Source of the DNA: Paludibacteraceae bacterium
GTDB taxonomy: Bacteria; Bacteroidota; Bacteroidia; Bacteroidales; Paludibacteraceae
Direction: 5' to 3'
Length of the DNA: 10,845 bases
Assembly (NCBI GenBank): GCA_017542915.1
Contig: JAFXWI010000048.1
Coordinates: 1-10,845 of the forward strand
Of this stretch, positions 1-6,462 are shown piece after piece; positions within the stretch are counted from its first letter, which is position 1, and every line of letters begins with the position of its first letter. Under the pieces are notes generated by a model. That model ran no database searches and was not told the origin of the DNA. It saw nothing but the letters and a program-made list of their open reading frames with translations. The position numbers were made by a program, and so were the translations under genes.

Positions 1-1
1 A

Positions 2-2104
2 GATGAGATCGGTGTGGGTTCCGACCATGCAGGTATCATCGTGCTGCCTGCCGATACGCGCGTGGGTATGCCCGCACGTGAGTATTATAATGTGCAGGAC
101 GATACCATCATCGAGGTGGACATTACGCCGAACCGTTCCGATGCCGCTTCTCACTACGGTGTCGCACGCGATCTCTATGCGTACTACAAAGCCCACGGAC
201 AGGAAGTAGCACTCACTAAACCCTCTGTAGAGGAATTCGACCAACTACCAACGACTAATGACCAACGACCAATTACCGTCTTCGTGGACGCTCCTGACGC
301 TGCTCCGCGTTATTCGGGTGTCTATATCAAAGGTGTGGAGGTAAAAGAATCGCCGGATTGGCTCAAGAACAGCCTGCTCGCTATCGGTCTGCGTCCGATT
401 AACAACATCGTCGATGTCACGAACTTCGTCCTCCATGAGTGCGGACAAGCGCTCCACGCCTTCGATGCAGACAAGATAAAGGGCAACGAGATCCATGTTC
501 GCTATGCTCGCCAAGGAGAGAAATTCGTTACCCTCGATGGCGTAGAGCGTGAGATGGACAGCCGCGATCTGATGATTGCCAACAAAGAAGAGGCAATGTG
601 TATTGCCGGTGTCTTTGGCGGACTCGAAAGCGGTGTGACCGAAAACACCAAGAACATCTTCTTGGAGTCGGCTTATTTCGACCCTGTCACCATCCGCAAG
701 ACGAGTCGTCGTCACCAGCTCCAGACGGACGCTTCTTTCCGTTACGAGCGTGGTTGTGATCCCTGCAATACACTCTATGTCCTCAAACGGGCTGCTCTCC
801 TGATCAAGACGCTCTCAAATGCAGAGTACATCGGGGGAATCCTAGACCATACCGCCACTCCTGAGCTTCTCAAGCCGTGGCCTGTTACTATTGACATCAA
901 TCGCGTCAACTCTCTTATCGGCAAAGCCATCGGCGAGGACACCATCGAAACGATCCTCCGCGCATTGGAGATCAATATAGTTACCAAACATGGCGACTCA
1001 TGGCAGTTGGAAGTGCCGCGTTACCGCGTGGACGTACAGCGTGAGTGCGATGTAGTGGAAGACATCCTCCGTATCTACGGCTATGACAATGTCGAGTTCC
1101 CTGAGAAACTGAACACCAGCCTTGCATATGGTCTCAAGCCGGATCCCGAGAAACTGCGTCGTAAGATTGCAGAGCAACTCACCGCACAGGGCTTCAATGA
1201 GATCCTCAATAACTCGCTCACCAAAGTGTCGTACTACGAGCCTCTGACCCAACTGACGCTCGACACCTGCATCAAGATCATGAACCCCTTGAGCCAAGAC
1301 CTCGGTGTGATGCGTCAGACCCTGCTCTTTGGCGGTTTGGAGTCCATCGCTCGTAACGCTAACCGTAAGAACAGCGACCTCAAGTTCTACGAGTTCGGTA
1401 ACTGCTATCATTACAAAGCGAACCCTGCTGCCCGTGAGCACAACCCTGAGAACTCGCTCGTCGAGTATTCCGAGGAACCGCATTTGGCTCTTTGGCTCAC
1501 CGGTAACAAAGCTGCACAGACTTGGGTGCGCAAAGAAGAGAAAACCACGTTCTATCAGCTCCACGCATATGTGAATAACATCCTCGTGCGTCTCGGCGTT
1601 GATCTCTCCAAAACGACCGTAGAGCGTCTGGAGAACGAACTCTTCTCGGATGGTCTCGTCCTCAAAGCTGCTAACGGCAAGGCACTTGGCTTCATCGGTA
1701 TCGTTAACCGCAAGCAACTCAAAGCTTTTGACATCGATCAGGATGTCTATTACGCAGACCTCGACTGGAACCAGCTGCTCAAGCAGAACAAACAATACAA
1801 AGCTGTCATCAACGACCTGCCCAAATACCCCGAGGTGAAACGTGACTTTGCGCTCCTTGTGGATAAATCCGTTGAGTTCGCTGACCTCGCACGCGCTGCC
1901 TTCTCCACGGAGAAGAAACTGCTCAAGAACGTCTATCTGTTTGATGTCTATGAGGGAAAGAACCTTGAAGAAGGCAAGAAATCCTATGCCCTCTCCTTCA
2001 TCCTCCAAGATGCAGAGAACACCCTCAAAGATACACAGATTGAGAATATTATGAACCGCCTAAAGGCAACATTCGAAGAGAAATTCAATGCTACCCTCCG
2101 CTGA
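2..2104 (+). CDS. pheT: Phenylalanine--tRNA ligase beta subunit (5' end outside window)
   Basis: This is the large, non-catalytic subunit of the cytoplasmic (alpha-beta)2 enzyme that attaches phenylalanine to tRNA-Phe. It binds the tRNA and edits mischarged Tyr-tRNA-Phe. The frame is open from base 2 and reads DEIGVGSDHAG, so the GTG at 14 is internal and not a start. About 700 codons are visible against roughly 800-820 in the family, so about 110-120 N-terminal residues lie outside. Visible in order: the B3/B4 editing region (GLRPINNIVDVTNFVLHE, then GQALHAFD, and VFGGLESGV around 620-640), the B5 domain from about 874 (PWPVTIDINRVN to RIYGYDNV), the synthetase-like core (NPLSQDLGVMRQTLL), and the C-terminal FDX-ACB anticodon-binding domain from about 1814 (DLPKYPEVKRDFALLVD). 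The stop TGA overlaps the start of prfC. A 7-bp repeat array lies in frame at 239-273. Confidence 0.97.
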   Translation, partial: DEIGVGSDHAGIIVLPADTRVGMPAREYYNVQDDTIIEVDITPNRSDAASHYGVARDLYAYYKAHGQEVALTKPSVEEFDQLPTTNDQRPITVFVDAPDAAPRYSGVYIKGVEVKESPDWLKNSLLAIGLRPINNIVDVTNFVLHECGQALHAFDADKIKGNEIHVRYARQGEKFVTLDGVEREMDSRDLMIANKEEAMCIAGVFGGLESGVTENTKNIFLESAYFDPVTIRKTSRRHQLQTDASFRYERGCDPCNTLYVLKRAALLIKTLSNAEYIGGILDHTATPELLKPWPVTIDINRVNSLIGKAIGEDTIETILRALEINIVTKHGDSWQLEVPRYRVDVQRECDVVEDILRIYGYDNVEFPEKLNTSLAYGLKPDPEKLRRKIAEQLTAQGFNEILNNSLTKVSYYEPLTQLTLDTCIKIMNPLSQDLGVMRQTLLFGGLESIARNANRKNSDLKFYEFGNCYHYKANPAAREHNPENSLVEYSEEPHLALWLTGNKAAQTWVRKEEKTTFYQLHAYVNNILVRLGVDLSKTTVERLENELFSDGLVLKAANGKALGFIGIVNRKQLKAFDIDQDVYYADLDWNQLLKQNKQYKAVINDLPKYPEVKRDFALLVDKSVEFADLARAAFSTEKKLLKNVYLFDVYEGKNLEEGKKSYALSFILQDAENTLKDTQIENIMNRLKATFEEKFNATLR
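239..273 (+). repeat. Five-unit heptanucleotide array inside pheT
   Basis: The bases divide exactly into GACCAAC, TACCAAC, GACTAAT, GACCAAC and GACCAAT, followed by TACC. This is a tandem array of consensus GACCAAY. It codes for the stretch DQLPTTNDQRP in a loop just before the conserved block PRYSGVYIKGVEVKESP. Thirty-five bases is not a multiple of three, so an expansion here had to be balanced to keep the frame. It has the same 7-bp period as the arrays at the gene junctions downstream. Confidence 0.85.
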
Positions 2105-3584
2105 TCAAAACGAAATATTAAAACGTCGCACTTTTGCGATCATCTCGCACCCGGATGCCGGTAAGACGACTTTGACTGAGAAACTCCTGCTCTACGGAGG
2201 TGCTATTCACGTAGCCGGAGCAGTCAAGTCCAATAAGATCCGCAAAACCGCTACCTCCGACTGGATGGAGATTGAGAAACAACGTGGTATTTCCGTAGCC
2301 ACTTCCGTCATGGGATTTGACTACGCTGACCATCATATCAACATCCTCGACACGCCGGGTCACCAAGACTTTGCGGAAGATACGTTCCGTACGCTTACTG
2401 CCGTGGACTCAGCCATCGTCGTCATCGACTCCGCGAAAGGTGTCGAAGCGCAGACTCGCCGACTCATGGAAGTGTGCCGAATGCGTAAAACGCCGGTCAT
2501 GGTGTTCATGAACAAGATGGACCGCGAGGGTAAAGATCCTTTCGATTTGATGGACGAAGCGGAGAAAGAACTCGGTATTCATTGTACGCCTGTGACTTGG
2601 GCGAACGGACAAGGACTCAAATTCGAGTCCGTATTCGCGCTTAATAACCGCCCGTCAGAACTTACTCCGAAACTGGAAGAAGACCTAGAAATGATTGATG
2701 GTGTCTATCCTGAGTTTAACAAAGAAGCATACCTGCGTGGTGATCTTGCGCCGGTCTTCTTCGGCTCGGCATACAAGACCATTGGCGTGCAAGAACTCCT
2801 TGATTTTCTCGTAGAGAATGCACCCTCGCCTCTTCCGGTTACTGCCGAAGAGCGCACCGTAGAACCGATGGAAGATAAGTTCACCGCGTTCTGCTTTAAG
2901 ATCCACGCGAACATGGATCCGAACCACCGCTCGTGCATTGCGTTCTTCAAGATCTGTTCCGGTAAGTTCCTGCGCAACACCTATTATTATCACGTGCGCA
3001 AGGATCAGCAGATGCGTTTTGCGGCTCCGACCTGCTTCATGGCGCAAAAGAAAGAGACCGTTGATGAAGCGTTTGCAGGAGACGTAGTGGGTCTGCCCGA
3101 TACCGGTAACTTCAAAATCGGAGATACGCTCACGGCAGGTGAACACTTGCATTTCAAAGGTCTTCCGTCCTTCTCGCCGGAGATGTTCAAATACATTGAC
3201 AATGCGGATCCCATGAAGCAGAAACAGCTCGATAAGGGTATCAACCAACTCATGGACGAAGGTGTAGCGCAGCTCTTTGTGAGCCAACTCAACGGTCGTA
3301 AGATCATCGGAACGGTGGGACAACTCCAGTTCGAGGTCATCCAATACCGCTTGGAGCATGAATACCAAGCCAAATGCAAATGGCAACCGCTCCAGATGTA
3401 CAAAGCCTGTTGGATTGAGTCCGACGACGATGCCGAACTCGATATGTTCAAGAAACGTAAAGCGCAGTATATGGCAACGGACAAAGAAGGTCGAGACGTC
3501 TTCATGGCAGACTCCGCTTATGTCCTCTCCATGGCGCAACAGGATTACAAACATATTACGTTCCACTTCACGAGCGAGTTCTAG
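2088..3584 (+). CDS. prfC: Peptide chain release factor 3 (RF3)
   Basis: RF3 is a translational GTPase that removes RF1/RF2 from the ribosome after peptide release. The G-domain motifs are intact: G1 SHPDAGKTT (residues 20-28), the switch segment EKQRGISV (63-70), G3 DTPGH (88-92) and G4 NKMD (142-145). The RF3-specific phrases KRRTFAIISHPD and SDWMEIEKQRGIS separate it from EF-G and LepA. Downstream come the beta-barrel domain (EDKFTAFCFKIHANMDPNHR) and domain III (GTVGQLQFEVIQYRLEHEY). At 498 residues it is about 30 shorter than E. coli RF3, apparently mostly in the insert after the G4 region (around residues 175-195). The ATG at 2088 is the only start that gives a normal N-terminus. It overlaps the pheT frame by 17 nt, which suggests coupled translation. 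There is no Shine-Dalgarno sequence, as is usual in Bacteroidota. Confidence 0.97.
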   Translation: MLPSADQNEILKRRTFAIISHPDAGKTTLTEKLLLYGGAIHVAGAVKSNKIRKTATSDWMEIEKQRGISVATSVMGFDYADHHINILDTPGHQDFAEDTFRTLTAVDSAIVVIDSAKGVEAQTRRLMEVCRMRKTPVMVFMNKMDREGKDPFDLMDEAEKELGIHCTPVTWANGQGLKFESVFALNNRPSELTPKLEEDLEMIDGVYPEFNKEAYLRGDLAPVFFGSAYKTIGVQELLDFLVENAPSPLPVTAEERTVEPMEDKFTAFCFKIHANMDPNHRSCIAFFKICSGKFLRNTYYYHVRKDQQMRFAAPTCFMAQKKETVDEAFAGDVVGLPDTGNFKIGDTLTAGEHLHFKGLPSFSPEMFKYIDNADPMKQKQLDKGINQLMDEGVAQLFVSQLNGRKIIGTVGQLQFEVIQYRLEHEYQAKCKWQPLQMYKACWIESDDDAELDMFKKRKAQYMATDKEGRDVFMADSAYVLSMAQQDYKHITFHFTSEF

Positions 3585-3591
3585 AATACTA

Positions 3592-3628
3592 TAGAGAGAC
3601 TAGAGAGTAGAGAGACTAGAGAGACTAG
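3592..3628 (+). repeat. TAGAGAGAC tandem array between prfC and nupG
   Basis: Directly after the prfC stop the sequence reads TAGAGAGAC, TAGAGAG, TAGAGAGAC, TAGAGAGAC, TAG. The unit is 9 bp, with one 7-bp copy lacking the final AC. It occupies 37 of the 66 intergenic bases. The rest, 3629-3650, is an A-rich leader (AACAACAAATACAAATC) ahead of the nupG ATG without a Shine-Dalgarno sequence. I see no TAnnTTTG promoter in this gap, which fits read-through from prfC. Confidence 0.85.
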
Positions 3629-3650
3629 TAAACAACAAATACAAATCAAT

Positions 3651-4949
3651 ATGAAAAACAGATCACTTCAAATCCGCCTCATCGTCATGAACTTCTTGGA
3701 GTTCGCTGTTTGGGGCGCGTACTTAACCTCAATGGGAACGTACCTTTTCAAACAAGGTATGGGTCATCACATCGGATGGTTCTACTCTATCCAAGGTATC
3801 GTCAGCCTTTTCATGCCTGCGTTGATGGGTATTGTGGCAGACCGTTGGATTCAGGCGCAAAAGACACTCAGTCTTTGTCACGCCTTAGCGGGTATCTTCA
3901 TGTGCGCTGCAGGTCTCTATGCCTATACGGCAGCAGATGTGCAGTTTGCTACCCTCTTCTCGCTCTACACCATCTCTGTAGCGTTCTTCATGCCGACCAT
4001 CGCGCTGACGAACTCGGTAGCTTTCAATGCCTTGGTCAAAGCCAAGATGGACACGGTCAAGGACTTCCCGCCTATTCGTGTGTTCGGAACGGTCGGATTC
4101 ATTGCTACCATGTGGTGTATTGACCTGCTCGGATTCCAAGCTACGCCTTGGCAGTTTGTCGTTTCCGGTGGTCTGAGTATTCTCTTGGCGGCTTATTCGC
4201 TCACCCTGCCTGCATGTGAAATCAATAAGTCAGAAGGATCTGTGGATCTCGTAGAAGCACTGGGTCTCAAAGCTTTTACGCTCTTCAAACAAAAGAAGAT
4301 GGCACTCTTCTTCATCTTCTCGATGATGCTCGGTATGTGTCTGCAAGTAACCAACAGCTATGCCAACCCCTTCATCACTTCGTTTGGTGCTATCGAAGAG
4401 TTCGCGAATACGTTCGGTGTTCAGCACGCTAACATCCTCATCTCTATCTCGCAGATCTGCGAGGCACTCTGTATCCTTGCTATTCCGTTCTTCCTCAAAC
4501 GCTTCGGTATCAAGAACGTCATGCTCATGGCGATGTTCGCTTGGGTCTTCCGCTTTGGTTTCTTTGGAGCAGGTGATCCGGGTATGCCGGGTGTGATCTT
4601 GTTCGTGCTCAGTTGTATTGTTTACGGCTTTGCCTTTGATTTCTTCAATATCTCCGGTGCGCTTTATGTCGATCAGGAGACCGAAGAAGCACAGCGTTCG
4701 TCGGCACAAGGTCTCTTTATGATGATGACCAACGGTCTCGGAGCTACTATCGGAACGCTCTCAGCGCAAGCGATTGTCAATAAACTCGTCATGGCAGAGG
4801 AAGTCACCTCGCAAGGACCGCTCGCTATTTGGGATGGTTGGAAACAAGCATGGTACATCTTTGCAGGCTTTGCCCTCGTCGTTGCCATCGCTTTCTGGCT
4901 CTTCTTCCCGAAAACCCCGGTCAACAAAAACCTTGAGGTAAAACATTAA
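3651..4949 (+). CDS. nupG: NupG-type nucleoside:H+ symporter (MFS)
   Basis: This is an inner-membrane permease of the nucleoside:H+ symporter family of the major facilitator superfamily, which takes up purine and pyrimidine nucleosides with protons. It has 432 residues and about 12 hydrophobic helices. Family signatures are FMPALMGIVADRW (54-66), DFPPIRVFGTVGF (138-150), FFIFSMMLGMCLQVTN (220-235), ISISQICEALCIL (264-276) and YGFAFDFFNISG (325-336). As I recall, E. coli NupG binds uridine through R136, T140, F143, Q225, N228, Q261, E264, Y318 and F322. With a constant offset of 7, all nine are present here: R143, T147, F150, Q232, N235, Q268, E271, Y325 and F329. The substrate is therefore probably a nucleoside and not a sugar. 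The gene lies between prfC and gldF on the same strand. Its stop overlaps the first unit of a heptamer array leading into gldF. Confidence 0.93.
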   Translation: MKNRSLQIRLIVMNFLEFAVWGAYLTSMGTYLFKQGMGHHIGWFYSIQGIVSLFMPALMGIVADRWIQAQKTLSLCHALAGIFMCAAGLYAYTAADVQFATLFSLYTISVAFFMPTIALTNSVAFNALVKAKMDTVKDFPPIRVFGTVGFIATMWCIDLLGFQATPWQFVVSGGLSILLAAYSLTLPACEINKSEGSVDLVEALGLKAFTLFKQKKMALFFIFSMMLGMCLQVTNSYANPFITSFGAIEEFANTFGVQHANILISISQICEALCILAIPFFLKRFGIKNVMLMAMFAWVFRFGFFGAGDPGMPGVILFVLSCIVYGFAFDFFNISGALYVDQETEEAQRSSAQGLFMMMTNGLGATIGTLSAQAIVNKLVMAEEVTSQGPLAIWDGWKQAWYIFAGFALVVAIAFWLFFPKTPVNKNLEVKH

Positions 4950-4973
4950 ATCTCAAATTTCAAATCTCAAATG
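4948..4973 (+). repeat. Heptamer array spanning the nupG stop and gldF start
   Basis: The bases divide into AAATCTC (4948-4954), AAATTTC (4955-4961), AAATCTC (4962-4968) and AAATG. The first unit includes the last two bases of the nupG TAA. The fourth unit contains the gldF ATG at 4971. The whole junction is therefore a 7-bp tandem array with one substitution, and the start codon is built into the repeat. No Shine-Dalgarno sequence is present. Confidence 0.9.
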
Positions 4974-5636
4974 TTCCGCAAGGAATTATCATATTATTTC
5001 TCCACGCCGATTGCGTACATCGTTATTGGGCTTTACCAATTGGCAATCAGTCTCTTCCTTTGGGTGATACCCGGGCAATGGAACATCATTGATTCCGGGT
5101 ACGCCCAAGTGGACGGATTGTTCCAATTGAGTCCGTGGCTCTTCATGCTGCTCTGCCCTGCTTTGACGATGCGTTTACTATCCGAAGAGCGGCAGTCAGG
5201 CATTTGGGATCTTATTCGCACTAAACCAGTCTCGCTAACACGTATTATGCTCGGTAAGTATTTTGCGGCATGGACGTTGGTGTTAATCGGTCTGCTGCCA
5301 TGTTTTGTACACTATTTTGTGGTAGCATACATGGCTGAACCGATGGGTAATCTGGACAGCGGAGCATTCTTGGGTTCGTTTATCGGCTTGATCCTCTTGA
5401 GCAGCACGTTCATGGCAATCGGTTTGCTTTGCGCGACTTTCAGCAAAAGTCAGATCGTTTGTTTTATCTGTGCCGCATTGAGTTGCTTTGTGTTGTATTG
5501 GGTGCTTTTCCAAGACCACTACTCTTCCCTTTCCCGCGGTGTCTTAGATCTCCGCGATGTAGTCTTCTTTATCTCCATCTCCACCCTCGCTATCATAGCC
5601 GCAATAATTACTATTAATAAATTAACAAGAAAGTAG
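4971..5636 (+). CDS. gldF: GldF-type ABC transporter permease
   Basis: This is an ABC-2 family inner-membrane permease of the GldF type, which in gliding Flavobacteria forms a transporter with the ATPase GldA and the substrate-binding-like GldG. It has 221 residues. The start MFRKELSYYFSTPIAYIVIG, then NIIDSGYAQVDGLFQLSPWLF (about 38-58), PALTMRLLSEERQSGIWDL (63-81) and a late SLSRGVLDLRDVVFF (186-200), are the standard GldF blocks. Six hydrophobic segments can be drawn at about 13-34, 53-68, 97-120, 133-156, 161-181 and 196-214. The family is usually about 240 residues, so this one is slightly short, but both ends look intact. No gldG follows, although gldF and gldG are usually adjacent; the next gene is a phosphoesterase. 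The transported substrate is unknown. GldF does not by itself prove gliding. Confidence 0.88.
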   Translation: MFRKELSYYFSTPIAYIVIGLYQLAISLFLWVIPGQWNIIDSGYAQVDGLFQLSPWLFMLLCPALTMRLLSEERQSGIWDLIRTKPVSLTRIMLGKYFAAWTLVLIGLLPCFVHYFVVAYMAEPMGNLDSGAFLGSFIGLILLSSTFMAIGLLCATFSKSQIVCFICAALSCFVLYWVLFQDHYSSLSRGVLDLRDVVFFISISTLAIIAAIITINKLTRK

Positions 5637-5638
5637 AT

Positions 5639-5665
5639 ATTCATTGTTAATTATTCATTAAAATG
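5639..5665 (+). repeat. Heptamer array between gldF and yfcE
   Basis: Two bases after the gldF TAG the sequence reads ATTCATT (5639-5645), GTTAATT (5646-5652), ATTCATT (5653-5659), then AAAATG with the yfcE start codon at 5663-5665. The period is again exactly 7 bp, with units different from those in the nupG/gldF gap. The array fills nearly the whole 26-nt gap. Confidence 0.8.
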
Positions 5666-6214
5666 ACTCGCATTGGCCTCTTATCCGATACTCATGGTCT
5701 GTTAGACCGACGCGTCTTTGAGCATTTCAAGGATGTAGATGAGATTTGGCATGCCGGAGACATCGGCTCCGACATGGTACTTCATCGTCTTCGTGAGTTC
5801 AAACCCACAAGGGCTGTCTTTGGCAATATGGACTCCGGCGATGTGCGCTATTCGCTTTCGGAGTTCTACCGTTTCCGGGTGGAAGATGTCAACATCCTTA
5901 TGACCCATATTGGCGGCTATCCCGGACATTATAACCCTTGGCTCATTCCGTGGTTCCGCAAAAGTTTGGAAGCAAAAAATGCCAAAATACAAAATGACCC
6001 AATAAATGAACAAATGGTAAATGTCATCGACTTATTTGTCTGCGGTCATAGCCATATTTTGAAGGTGCAATACGATCCACTTTATAAGTTCCTCACCATG
6101 AATCCGGGAGCGGCCGGAAAGCAAGGATGGCAACCTTGCCAAACGCTTTTGCGCTTTACCATCGATGGTTCCAAAATTGATAATTTAGAAGTCATTGAAT
6201 TGGAAAGATTATAA
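5663..6214 (+). CDS. yfcE: YfcE/MJ0936-type metallophosphoesterase
   Basis: This is a small cytoplasmic, metal-dependent phosphoesterase of the calcineurin-like superfamily, in the YfcE/MJ0936 group known for phosphodiesterase activity on artificial substrates; the physiological substrate is unknown. All metal-binding motifs are present in order in 183 residues: SDTH (D9, H11), GD (D33), GNMD (N55), TH (H82) and GHSH (H129, H131), followed by MNPGAAG (146-152). Between GGYPGHYNP and LFVCGHSH lies a stretch (about residues 100-120) that is some 15 residues longer than I expect for the family. It is encoded by a low-complexity AAATG-rich tract. The active-site residues lie on both sides of this insert and are unaffected, so the protein is probably functional. 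It is the last gene of the left-hand + strand run. Confidence 0.92.
   Translation: MTRIGLLSDTHGLLDRRVFEHFKDVDEIWHAGDIGSDMVLHRLREFKPTRAVFGNMDSGDVRYSLSEFYRFRVEDVNILMTHIGGYPGHYNPWLIPWFRKSLEAKNAKIQNDPINEQMVNVIDLFVCGHSHILKVQYDPLYKFLTMNPGAAGKQGWQPCQTLLRFTIDGSKIDNLEVIELERL
5975..6023 (+). repeat. Degenerate AAATG-rich tract inside yfcE
   Basis: AAATG occurs five times, starting at 5977, 5992, 6004, 6012 and 6019. The last three are spaced 8 and 7 bp apart. The 12-mer TACAAAATGACC at 5988-5999 recurs exactly in the noncoding region at 6355-6366, which ties this coding tract to the intergenic repeat tract. It encodes the apparent insertion in the YfcE protein (about residues 105-120). Confidence 0.6.
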
Positions 6215-6225
6215 ATTTATAGTTC

Positions 6226-6261
6226 AAAAATGCCTTTTTTAGTGAAAAATGCGTTTTTTTT
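6226..6261 (+). terminator. A/T-rich hairpin terminator of the pheT-to-yfcE run
   Basis: AAAAATGC (6226-6233) pairs with GCGTTTTT (6251-6258) with one G-T wobble. After a C/T mismatch, TTTTT (6235-6239) pairs with AAAAA (6245-6249) around a short loop. Three further T follow the stem, so there are eight T in a row from 6254 to 6261. It begins 12 nt after the yfcE stop. The stem is weak in G/C, so termination may be partial. Viewed as direct repeats, the same bases are two copies of AAAAATGC plus a T-run. Confidence 0.55.
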
Positions 6262-6292
6262 GACGATATATGCTATAAAACATATAAAAAGA

Positions 6293-6325
6293 TTTGGTCA
6301 TATAAAAAAAAAGCAGTACCTTTGC
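6293..6325 (+). promoter_or_regulatory. Bacteroidota consensus promoter (TTTG / TAnnTTTG)
   Basis: TTTG at 6293-6296 and TACCTTTGC at 6317-6325 are 20 bp apart. This matches the -33 TTTG and -7 TAnnTTTG elements of the primary sigma factor of Bacteroidota, whose spacing is about 19-21 bp. An A-run (6303-6312) fills part of the spacer. Transcription would start near 6331. No credible protein gene lies downstream on this strand before the terminator at 6463-6500. Confidence 0.75.
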
Positions 6326-6337
6326 ACCGGATTTGAA

Positions 6338-6425
6338 AATTGACAAGTCCACTTTACAAAATGACCACTTGGAAATGATCCAATAATTGGCGAAATGACC
6401 AAATGGCAATTGATGAAGACCAATC
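6338..6425 (+). repeat. Degenerate heptamer tract in the small-RNA candidate
   Basis: Units in 7-bp phase include AATTGAC (6338), AAATGAC (6359), CACTTGG (6366), AAATGAT (6373), then after about 20 bp AAATGAC (6393), CAAATGG (6400) and CAATTGA (6407). The two longer copies at 6359-6372 and 6393-6406 agree at 12 of 14 positions. The unit AAATGAC is also found in the dcp leader on the other strand. Confidence 0.55.
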
Positions 6426-6462
6426 TTTTTTGTACCTTAAATAAACAGACTAATACCTTAGA

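Noticed and set aside
998..2008. Long - strand open frame opposite pheT
   Set aside because: Antisense shadow of a well-conserved gene. Its translation has no recognisable domain and reflects codon bias of pheT.
14..2104. GTG at 14 as the true start of pheT
   Set aside because: The frame is open upstream to base 2 with typical PheT residues, and about 110-120 N-terminal residues are missing, so the gene simply runs off the window.
2685..3566. Long - strand open frame opposite prfC
   Set aside because: Antisense shadow of RF3, with no recognisable domain and no promoter.
3592..3628. CRISPR array
   Set aside because: Units of 7-9 bp in direct tandem with no spacers and no cas genes. The same applies to the heptamer arrays.
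6226..6312. Direct repeats AAAAATGC (twice) and CATATAAAAA (twice) as transcription-factor operators
   Set aside because: The first pair is better explained as the two arms of a terminator hairpin. The second lies in very A/T-rich promoter DNA where such repeats arise easily.
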